DNA from: an uncultured Bacilli bacterium
Lineage (GTDB): Bacteria; Bacillota_I; Bacilli_A; RF39; UBA660
Direction: 5' to 3'
Assembly (NCBI GenBank): GCA_910586635.1
Contig: CAJUJA010000033.1
Coordinates: 1-5,434 of the forward strand
DNA: 5,434 bases
The notes under the pieces were generated by a model. It did not search any database. It had not been told where the DNA came from and saw only the letters and a program-made list of their open reading frames with translations. A program made the position numbers and the translations under genes. This document shows positions 1 to 5,434 of the stretch, in pieces; position 1 is the stretch's first letter, and each line of letters begins with the position of its first letter.

Positions 1-11
1 TCTTCCGATCT
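1..11. other. Probable residual Illumina adapter at contig end
   Basis: The first eleven bases, TCTTCCGATCT, are identical to the insert-proximal end of the standard Illumina read-1 adapter. They lie exactly at the left edge and in the orientation expected for untrimmed adapter followed by insert. The final T would be the T-overhang used in ligation. By chance an 11-mer matches at a given position about once in four million. I infer that native sequence begins at about position 12. Confidence 0.8.
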
Positions 12-64
12 ATAATTTGATCTTCTCCTAGTAAATCTAATTCGATTTCATCTAATAAACTCAT
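1..64 (-). CDS. 5' end of an unidentified gene, truncated at window edge
   Basis: An ATG at 64-62 on the minus strand opens a frame that stays open to the left edge. The visible N-terminus reads MSLLDEIELDLLGEDQI and is short, acidic and leucine-rich. The three residues that would follow (D-R-K) are encoded by the adapter-like bases 1-11 and should not be trusted. The start is supported by a purine-rich ribosome binding site, AAAGGAAG, about 7 nt upstream, and by a plausible promoter at 88-116 that would give a leader of about 17 nt. There is no signal peptide or membrane segment in the visible part, so a cytoplasmic protein is likely. I do not recognise the family from 17 residues. It appears to have its own promoter and to be separate from the MFS gene upstream of it. 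Confidence 0.6.
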   Translation of the reverse strand, partial: MSLLDEIELDLLGEDQIIDRK

Positions 65-87
65 AACTTCACTTCCTTTAATTTATT

Positions 88-116
88 ATATTAGCATAAA
101 CAAAATATTTCTTCAA
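88..116 (-). promoter_or_regulatory. Candidate sigma-A promoter with extended -10
   Basis: On the minus strand there is TTGAAG at 116-111, a 17-nt spacer, and TAATAT at 93-88. The -10 is preceded by TG at 96-95, forming an extended -10 element (TGCTAATAT). Each hexamer matches the consensus at four of six positions. The predicted transcript start near 81 would leave a short leader carrying the AAAGGAAG ribosome binding site of the gene starting at 64. This is read by eye only, and the region is so AT-rich that chance matches are possible. Confidence 0.5.
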
Positions 117-149
117 TCAAAGTATTATTACTTTTTGAAGAAAATTTAA

Positions 150-178
150 TAAAAAAAAGAAATGTTTAATATAAACAT
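150..178 (-). terminator. Weak AT-only hairpin with T-tract, likely MFS terminator
   Basis: On the minus strand, 178-162 forms a 7-bp stem ATGTTTA/TAAACAT around a 3-nt loop. It is followed by a T-rich run (TTTC then eight T) down to 151. It lies about 110 nt after the stop codon of the MFS gene and just before the promoter of the leftmost gene, which suits an intrinsic terminator. The stem has one G-C pair, so it would be weak. It could equally be a palindromic protein-binding site. Confidence 0.4.
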
Positions 179-287
179 AGTAAAGAATTAGTTTATCTTA
201 CCCACTTTTAATAGTTAAAAAAATAAAAAATTAACAAAAATATAATTTTTATTATTAATCTCCTAATTCAACTACAAAATTAATATT

Positions 288-1466
288 CTACTCTCCAACC
301 GCATCATTTAACTGAATAATATAAATACTAAGTATCACTATAATGATTTCAAATACAAATAAGACAATATGATTTAAAAAATGGATGGATGTAATCCCTA
401 AAACAATATATAAAAAATACCCCAATAATCTACCAATAAAAGTATTTTTTTCCATAGTAATAAAATACTCTATTCTATATTTTTTAGTAATGCAATTATA
501 ATTAGCCATATCAAGTTCTTTATTGTCAATAATTAAATTTATAAATGTTGCAGAACAAGTTTGCAAAAGATTAAAAATAACAACTATTAAAAAGGAAGTT
601 TTATAAATCAACAATCCGATTCCTAATACCGTAAAGATACTAGAAATTATAATTGTAATCTTATAATTTTTCTTGGGTAAAATTTTAGCAAAGAAAAATC
701 CTAAGAAACAAGTAATAATTGCAAAAATAGAGGAAAATAATCCCAATTCAATACTATTATTTAACACTTTTATAACATATAGAGTAATTATACTACTAAA
801 AGCACCAGAATATATAATGCCATTTAGAAAGGAAATCTTATGCATTTTATTTACCCATTTAAGTTTTTTCAATTGTCTCTTATACTCCCTTAAATCTACT
901 TTTGCTAAATTCTCTTGATGGTCATCCTGAAAAACAAATGAAAGAATCACCTGAAAAACAACCAAAATCAGAACAACAGTAGTACAAAATGAAAAACTTT
1001 TACTTGTGATTAATCCACCAAATATTATAGGAACGATAATAGAAATAAGAGATTTTATCATCGTATAAATACCCGAAAACCGTTGTCTTTGATTATTTGT
1101 TATACAACTCGATTCAAAATTATTATAAACAGAATAATAAAAGCCCTCTTCTAAACCATAAATAATAGCGATAAAATAAATATAATCAACCAAGTTGTCT
1201 TTTAAAAAAAGAATAAGTAAAAAATAAACTAAATTTAAAACGATACCAATTCTTAACAGATAAATCCTCCTATTATTCTTACTATAATTACCTAAAAAAT
1301 AAATAGAAAGATAGACAGTCAAATAAACTAGAATATAATAGACTCCTAATTGTAAAACATTTTGATTAGATATTGTTAAAAAGTACATAATAAAAAAACT
1401 ATTTACAAATATTTCAACTGTACTTTTTAATAATCTTAAAGCAAATAATGATTTATAATTAGACAT
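288..1466 (-). CDS. MFS transporter, 12 TM, YQGE-like
   Basis: This encodes an integral membrane transporter of 392 residues. About twelve hydrophobic segments can be read at roughly 12-30, 39-58, 68-88, 92-111, 133-153, 158-179, 211-232, 238-260, 269-287, 290-312, 343-359 and 364-385. A basic cytoplasmic loop (about 180-210) separates the two six-helix halves, the usual MFS layout. The stretch 328-346 (KKYRIEYFITMEKNTFIGR), before helix 11, resembles the loop I remember from the Bacillota YQGE-type putative transporters. That assignment is from memory and tentative, and no substrate can be inferred. I chose the start at 1466 because AGGTG lies 5 nt upstream. The longer frame from 1511 has no ribosome binding site and would begin next to the terminator hairpin. 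No convincing promoter is visible between that terminator and the start, so expression may depend on read-through. The gene is markedly AT-rich: about 18-32% GC in lines I counted, against 32-45% in the RND gene. Confidence 0.85.
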   Translation of the reverse strand: MSNYKSLFALRLLKSTVEIFVNSFFIMYFLTISNQNVLQLGVYYILVYLTVYLSIYFLGNYSKNNRRIYLLRIGIVLNLVYFLLILFLKDNLVDYIYFIAIIYGLEEGFYYSVYNNFESSCITNNQRQRFSGIYTMIKSLISIIVPIIFGGLITSKSFSFCTTVVLILVVFQVILSFVFQDDHQENLAKVDLREYKRQLKKLKWVNKMHKISFLNGIIYSGAFSSIITLYVIKVLNNSIELGLFSSIFAIITCFLGFFFAKILPKKNYKITIIISSIFTVLGIGLLIYKTSFLIVVIFNLLQTCSATFINLIIDNKELDMANYNCITKKYRIEYFITMEKNTFIGRLLGYFLYIVLGITSIHFLNHIVLFVFEIIIVILSIYIIQLNDAVGE

Positions 1467-1512
1467 ACAACCACCTAATAATAGAGTAACATAGTATGAG
1501 AAATAATGCACC

Positions 1513-1537
1513 TAAAAAGACTAGAAAAATCTAGTCT
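1513..1537 (-). terminator. Intrinsic terminator of the RND operon
   Basis: There is a perfect 8-bp stem (AGACTAGA at 1518-1525 with TCTAGTCT at 1530-1537) and a 4-nt loop. On the minus strand it is followed directly by a run of T at 1518-1514. It begins 10 nt after the stop codon of the exported-protein gene (1547-1549), so it closes the two-gene operon. The T-run exists only in the minus direction. It also separates this operon from the MFS gene that starts at 1466. Confidence 0.8.
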
Positions 1538-1546
1538 AAATTATAT

Positions 1547-3190
1547 TTATTTTATAGATTGGATTTTATAAATAAATTTAGTATTTTCACTATTATTAGA
1601 AGCAAATCCATTATACTCTTTATCTAACCTTTTCAACTCTTTTATGATATCATTATAGTTTTTATACTGGTTCGCAATACCTGATAAAGTATGAATACCT
1701 GATTCATTAAGTCTATTTACACCAAATGATATTTTATTAGCACCCTCATCTATTTGTACAACAGCACGATACATAACTTGAAGAGATTCTAACGTTTGAG
1801 AGGTTGCCTGATTAGCTACCTCTACAGCTACATTAGATGCAATTGCTCCATAAGAAGAAATTACACTTTGAAAAGCCCCACTAAAACAAGAATTGATTTG
1901 TGTCTGAGAACTAAATTCAGAAAGCACATACTTAGCATAATCAGTAGTAGATAAAATTCCACTTGTTTGATACGAAGTCAATAAAGCTAAATTCCTGTCA
2001 CTCTCACTAGGTGTTATCCCTCCCTGAGATAAATAATAAGATAATACTTGATCAAGACCAGTAGAAATTTCTTGATAAGTAGGAGGTTGATAATAAGTCA
2101 TAACCATATCCTCTGTAACAGAAGATTTTACGCTTTCTATACAGTTTTGATAAACATCCCCTGATAATCCTGCACAATTGGTTTGTACCCCACTATCAAT
2201 CAAGGTATTTTTAGTAGCATTTACTTTTGTCTTCACTACATTATAAACTGTATTTTGAACAAGAGAAGATAGACGGTCCTCTAGATGGTGTATAACTGAA
2301 TTTCTAGCACTTTCTAATAAAGAACTGTTATTAGCGCTATGTAGTTCATTAATTTTATTTTCTAGTTCATTTTTTAACATAGAAGTCCCATTTGCTAAAT
2401 CTCTACTTCCCTTTTGTAATTCATCTGTACCTTTTTGTAAGTCATCTACTTTTGATAAGGTTTGATCCATTTTATCAAATATTTTTAAATCTTGCTGTTC
2501 TAATAATTTTGGAGTTGCTACTACATAAATATTTTCTGATTGAAATTGATTAGTATGATAAGTAAAACTGACCTGATTCAGACTACTCATTTGTTGAATT
2601 CCCAAACTGTCATATAATCCAGGTGAAGCAAGTGCTACTACCATACTCTTGGTACCTGTATCAATAACCTTACCATTTTCTACCTCAATTTGCGTGGCAT
2701 TTTTAGAATCTAGTATTGTTCCCACTGTTACTACAAATGGGGTATAGACTGTTTTATTTCGATAAGTACTAGGTAAATGATTTTGAAAATTCATCACTAC
2801 CTTTACTTGCCCCTTTTTTCCCTTTAGTTTTTTAGCAGATATCTTCTTCCCATCCAAATAATATTTGATTTTTACGGTAATAGGCAACTTTTTATCCGTG
2901 CTACCCTGATAATAAATATCCTTTTTACTAGATTTCCATACCAATGTATTTCCATCCATTACATATTTTTCTTTTCCATTGATATTTAAAATCTTCTTTA
3001 ACTCAGTTTCATCTACAATCTCTTCTTCTCCTTGATAGGCAAGTTTATTTACTACTATAGATGTTTTAAATTTACCCTGGTAAGTTAAATTAGTATAAAC
3101 TGTTTCATCCTTAGATAATGCAAATACAGATATTGGAAATATAAGGATAAATAAGAATATTCCCCTCACTATCTTTTTTATTTTTTTCAT
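1547..3190 (-). CDS. Exported heptad-repeat protein, RND exporter partner
   Basis: The product is a 547-residue extracytoplasmic protein, probably an accessory subunit of the exporter encoded just upstream. An N-terminal signal peptide is clear: lysine-rich residues 1-9, a hydrophobic core at 10-20, and a likely cleavage site after V-F-A at residue 24. Residues 25-235 look beta-rich. A helical segment follows with glycines exactly seven apart (G254, G261, G268) and leucines in register (L251, L258, L265, L272). This is the spaced-heptad pattern seen in YhgE/Pip-type proteins and in proteins paired with MMPL exporters in Bacillota. A second helical region spans about 460-525. Between them lie three cysteines (C339, C350, C435). 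No C-terminal membrane segment is visible, so it is either secreted or held by an uncleaved signal. The start is fixed by AAGGAGAGG at a 6-nt spacing. The ATG directly follows the RND stop (TAGATG), which implies translational coupling. The biochemical role is inferred only from context and repeats. Confidence 0.8.
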   Translation of the reverse strand: MKKIKKIVRGIFLFILIFPISVFALSKDETVYTNLTYQGKFKTSIVVNKLAYQGEEEIVDETELKKILNINGKEKYVMDGNTLVWKSSKKDIYYQGSTDKKLPITVKIKYYLDGKKISAKKLKGKKGQVKVVMNFQNHLPSTYRNKTVYTPFVVTVGTILDSKNATQIEVENGKVIDTGTKSMVVALASPGLYDSLGIQQMSSLNQVSFTYHTNQFQSENIYVVATPKLLEQQDLKIFDKMDQTLSKVDDLQKGTDELQKGSRDLANGTSMLKNELENKINELHSANNSSLLESARNSVIHHLEDRLSSLVQNTVYNVVKTKVNATKNTLIDSGVQTNCAGLSGDVYQNCIESVKSSVTEDMVMTYYQPPTYQEISTGLDQVLSYYLSQGGITPSESDRNLALLTSYQTSGILSTTDYAKYVLSEFSSQTQINSCFSGAFQSVISSYGAIASNVAVEVANQATSQTLESLQVMYRAVVQIDEGANKISFGVNRLNESGIHTLSGIANQYKNYNDIIKELKRLDKEYNGFASNNSENTKFIYKIQSIK

Positions 3191-5257
3191 CTAAATCCTC
3201 TCCTTTTTAAGTTTCGTAGTTTTCATAATAAAAGAATCAAAAGTAACTAATAATACTGGCAAAATAGTTACCACAACAATCATTGATATCATAGCCCCTC
3301 TACATAATAGTTCACAAATCGAACCAATCATATCAATTTTAGTATACATAGCAACGCCAAAGGTTGCTCCAAAAAAGCATAGAGCGGATGTAATAATAGA
3401 AGGTATCGTTACAGATAACGTATTTTTAATAGCTGTGTTTTTATTAGCTGTTTTTCCTCTCTCCTCTAAATATTTTGTACTCATTAAAATCGCATAATCA
3501 ATTGTCGCACCTAATTGAATTGTTCCTACTACAATAGACGCTACAAAGGGAAGCGTTACTCCTGTATAATAAGATATCGCCATATTAACAAAGATTGCAA
3601 ATTCAATCGCACAAATCAAAATAATTGGTAATCCAAATGATTTAAGTGCTAAAATCATAATAATAAGTATAACAAGTAAGGAAGTGTACGTTACCATATT
3701 GAAATCATGATCTGCTATTGTGACTAGGTCCTTCATAAGAGCACCTTCTCCAGCAACGATAGCACCCTTATCATACTTCTTAACAATCTTTTTAATCTCC
3801 TTAATTTGGTGATTTAGGGAATTGGATGCAATCTCATAATCCGAGGAAATCAACATCAATTGGTACTTATCATTATGAATAAGGTGATCTAATTTTTCAC
3901 CCAATAAATCAGAAGGAATTCCCAACTCATTAATTTTAGCTGGAGATACAGCAAACTGAATACCTTTTAATGAAGAAAGTTTCTCACTCATCTCATCTAT
4001 TTTATTAGAACTTACATTTTTATCTAATAATACAATCTGCATAGAATTAATATTATATTTTTCCTTTAACAATTGATTGGACTTGTTATATGGCATATCC
4101 TCAGGCATAGACTCATCCAGCTTGTAGTACACTTGATAATGCGAATATCCATAAAAAGCAGGTAAAATTAATATTACAAATATAGCTAGTATGATCTTCT
4201 TATGTTTGATAGAAAACTCCTGTAATGTTTTAAACTGTGGAAGAAAAATCCTATGTCTTGTCCTCATCAAAGCTTTATCAAAAACAAGTAGCAGTGCTGG
4301 GAATAAAGTCATAACACAGATAAGACCAAATAATACTCCTTTAGCCATAACAATACCGATATCACACCCCAATGTTAAATCCATTGTACACAAAGCTAAA
4401 AATCCGGCAAAGGTCGTCAAAGAACTTCCGATTACAGATTTAAAGGTTTCCATAATCGCTTCTTCCATGGCCCTTTTATTATCCTTAACCCTATCTTTAG
4501 CCTGAATATATTTATGGTACAGGAAGATAGAAAAATCGGTAGTAACCCCTAATTGTAAAACTGCCACAATCGCCTTTGTAATATAAGAAATCTCACCTAA
4601 AAATATATTCGTACCTAAATTATATAAAATAGCTACTCCTATATTTCCTAGTAAAAAGACTGGCAATAAATAAGAGTCTGTTGCAATAAACAAAATCAAA
4701 GAACATAATACAACCGCAATTACTACATAAATCAACATTTCTTGATTAGAAAGATCATTAGTATCTAATACCAATGCAGACATTCCAGCAACCTTAGAGG
4801 CATCCCCAACAGTAGTTCTTAATTTTCTAAAAGCATTTAATGTTTGATCAGAAGATGTTCCTTCCTTAAAAGTAACAAATAAGATTGTTCCATCGTCATG
4901 ATATAATTTACTAAGAACCTCATCCGGTAACATCTCCTTAGGTATGGCAGTTCCTACAATGTCAACAGCGGAAGCTACCATATTAATACCCTTAATTTCT
5001 TTAATCTTCTCTTCCAAATTAAGAATCTGATGATTGCCCATATTATCCACCATAACAAAAGCATAAGCACCTAGTCCAATATCCTCTGTTAAAATTTTCT
5101 CCCCTTGAATCGTCTCATTACTTTCTGGAAGATAAACTAAAATATCATAATTGATTCGAGTATTAAAATATCCCCAAATAGCAGGAATCATTAAAAAAGC
5201 CGATAAAATGACTACCAATATACTATGATTAACAATAAATTTTGAAAATCGTTTCAT
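3191..5257 (-). CDS. MMPL/RND-family exporter, two-half permease
   Basis: This is a 688-residue inner-membrane exporter of the MMPL/RND superfamily, built from two homologous halves. Each half has one transmembrane helix (about 11-30 and 353-372), a large extracytoplasmic domain (about 31-172 and 371-520), and five more helices (from about 172 and 522). The fourth helix of each half carries the family motif: LQLGVTTDFSIFLYHKY with D241, and IQLGATIDYAILMSTKY with D587. These aspartates match the proton-relay positions of MmpL-type pumps, so proton-driven export is expected. Relatives move lipids, fatty acids or other hydrophobic molecules, but the substrate here is unknown. I chose the start at 5257 (MKRFSKFIVN), which has AAGTGGTGA about 7 nt upstream. 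The longer frame from 5311 adds a poor N-terminus and would begin ahead of the likely promoter. It is the first gene of an operon with the exported protein, with no gap between them. No frameshift or missing segment is seen. Confidence 0.9.
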   Translation of the reverse strand: MKRFSKFIVNHSILVVILSAFLMIPAIWGYFNTRINYDILVYLPESNETIQGEKILTEDIGLGAYAFVMVDNMGNHQILNLEEKIKEIKGINMVASAVDIVGTAIPKEMLPDEVLSKLYHDDGTILFVTFKEGTSSDQTLNAFRKLRTTVGDASKVAGMSALVLDTNDLSNQEMLIYVVIAVVLCSLILFIATDSYLLPVFLLGNIGVAILYNLGTNIFLGEISYITKAIVAVLQLGVTTDFSIFLYHKYIQAKDRVKDNKRAMEEAIMETFKSVIGSSLTTFAGFLALCTMDLTLGCDIGIVMAKGVLFGLICVMTLFPALLLVFDKALMRTRHRIFLPQFKTLQEFSIKHKKIILAIFVILILPAFYGYSHYQVYYKLDESMPEDMPYNKSNQLLKEKYNINSMQIVLLDKNVSSNKIDEMSEKLSSLKGIQFAVSPAKINELGIPSDLLGEKLDHLIHNDKYQLMLISSDYEIASNSLNHQIKEIKKIVKKYDKGAIVAGEGALMKDLVTIADHDFNMVTYTSLLVILIIMILALKSFGLPIILICAIEFAIFVNMAISYYTGVTLPFVASIVVGTIQLGATIDYAILMSTKYLEERGKTANKNTAIKNTLSVTIPSIITSALCFFGATFGVAMYTKIDMIGSICELLCRGAMISMIVVVTILPVLLVTFDSFIMKTTKLKKERI
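3197..3205 (-). promoter_or_regulatory. Internal RBS inside RND gene tail, coupling site
   Basis: The strong Shine-Dalgarno sequence AAGGAGAGG for the exported-protein gene lies within the last codons of the RND gene, where it encodes lysine, glutamate and arginine. It sits 6 nt before the ATG at 3190. The stop and start codons touch (TAGATG), so ribosomes ending the RND protein can restart at once. This suggests the two proteins are made together. Confidence 0.8.
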
Positions 5258-5282
5258 ACTTTTTTCACCACTTTCGTAAGTT

Positions 5283-5311
5283 ATTGTATTCCAACACACT
5301 AAAAAAATCAC
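5283..5311 (-). promoter_or_regulatory. Candidate promoter of the RND operon
   Basis: On the minus strand TACAAT (5288-5283) matches the -10 consensus at five of six positions. The hexamer 17 nt upstream, GTGATT (5311-5306), is a poor -35 with three matches. The predicted start near 5276 would give a leader of about 19 nt carrying the AAGTGGTGA ribosome binding site. The weak -35 overlaps the end of the inverted repeat at 5309-5359, which would suit a regulated promoter. This is a by-eye assignment. Confidence 0.35.
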
Positions 5312-5359
5312 TTACATAATTTTTTAGTTGTATGATAACCAACAAAAATAAAATAAGTG
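5301..5359 (-). terminator. Long imperfect inverted repeat plus T7: terminator, attenuator or operator
   Basis: The repeat spans 5309-5359. The outer arms CACTTA (5309-5314) and TAAGTG (5354-5359) are fully complementary. The inner arms GTTG (5327-5330) and CAAC (5340-5343) flank a 9-nt loop, with T/A-rich sequence pairing with mismatches between them, giving about 15 pairs over 20-22-nt arms. On the minus strand one A and then seven T (5307-5301) follow the stem. This fits an intrinsic terminator for a minus-strand gene upstream of the window, or an attenuator in the leader of the RND operon. Its overlap with the weak -35 also allows an operator for a regulator. The sequence alone does not decide. 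Confidence 0.45.
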
Positions 5360-5391
5360 TATCAAAAATAACAAACAAAATGTTCACTATC

Positions 5392-5420
5392 TTTACAAAT
5401 GACTAATAACTAACTATACT
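5392..5420 (+). promoter_or_regulatory. Rightward sigma-A-like promoter, divergent to RND operon
   Basis: On the plus strand there is TTTACA (5392-5397), a spacer of exactly 17 nt, and TATACT (5415-5420). Each hexamer matches the consensus at five of six positions, which makes this the best promoter-like sequence in the window. It points out of the right edge, so a divergently transcribed gene, commonly a regulator in such loci, may start beyond 5434. The AAGTGGTGA at 5423-5431 resembles a ribosome binding site but would lie at or before the predicted transcript start near 5427, an unresolved conflict. Confidence 0.45.
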
Positions 5421-5434
5421 ATAAGTGGTGATAA

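Noticed and set aside
673..918. Plus-strand open frame of 81 codons
   Set aside because: It lies opposite the MFS gene and has no ribosome binding site or family resemblance. It is a shadow of the real reading frame.
1467..1511. Upstream ATG at 1511 extending the MFS protein by 15 residues
   Set aside because: No Shine-Dalgarno precedes it and it abuts the T-tract of the terminator. The ATG at 1466 has AGGTG at good spacing and gives the usual MFS N-terminus.
1540..1545. Perfect TATAAT on the minus strand as an MFS promoter
   Set aside because: There is no acceptable -35 at 16-18 nt, no extended -10 TG, and the transcript would start inside the terminator hairpin. Chance match in AT-rich DNA.
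4191..4505. Plus-strand open frame of 104 codons
   Set aside because: It is antisense to a conserved part of the RND exporter, has no RBS, and its composition fits a reverse reading of transmembrane codons.
5258..5311. Upstream ATG at 5311 extending the RND protein by 18 residues
   Set aside because: The extension lies over the candidate promoter and T-tract and has no RBS. MKRFSKF at 5257 is the typical family start.
5414..5434. Possible 3' end of a minus-strand gene entering from the right edge
   Set aside because: All three minus frames reach a stop within about 30 nt of the edge, and the few visible codons resemble nothing. It cannot be supported, although the terminator reading of 5301-5359 would require such a gene.
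1..5434. CRISPR arrays, tRNA/rRNA genes, insertion sequences
   Set aside because: I saw no regularly spaced direct repeats, no cloverleaf or rRNA-like sequence, and no transposase or terminal inverted repeats.

Overview
This is a low-GC, compact, all-minus-strand segment. It has purine-rich ribosome binding sites, AT-rich intrinsic terminators and sigma-A-like promoters, which suggests a member of the Bacillota (Firmicutes; a Bacilli/Erysipelotrichia/Clostridia-type genome). I cannot place it more precisely. The first 11 bases equal the insert-proximal end of the common Illumina adapter, so the left edge is probably an unclipped draft or metagenomic contig end.

Layout from left to right: (1) 1-64, the first codons of an unidentified minus-strand gene that runs off the left edge into the adapter-like bases. 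It has a good RBS and a plausible extended -10 promoter at 88-116. (2) 65-287, an AT-rich intergenic stretch holding that promoter and a weak AT-only hairpin plus T-tract (150-178) that probably ends the next gene. I see nothing else in it. (3) 288-1466, a 12-TM major facilitator superfamily transporter, noticeably more AT-rich than its neighbours. (4) 1513-1537, a clean hairpin terminator. (5) 1547-3190 and 3191-5257, a two-gene operon. The promoter-proximal gene is a 688-aa MMPL/RND-type exporter with two homologous halves. It is followed with zero spacing (TAGATG) by a 547-aa exported protein with YhgE-like glycine-containing heptad repeats. (6) 5258-5434, a regulatory stretch with a candidate -10 for the operon, a 51-bp imperfect inverted repeat followed by T7, and a good sigma-A-like promoter pointing rightwards out of the window.

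How they work together: the RND protein is predicted to be a proton-driven exporter of a hydrophobic or lipid-like substrate. The secreted coiled-coil protein, translationally coupled to it, is probably its dedicated extracytoplasmic partner. The MFS transporter lies behind a terminator and has different base composition, so it looks like a separate unit. The most interesting content is the RND/exported-partner pair and its control region. The rest looks ordinary.
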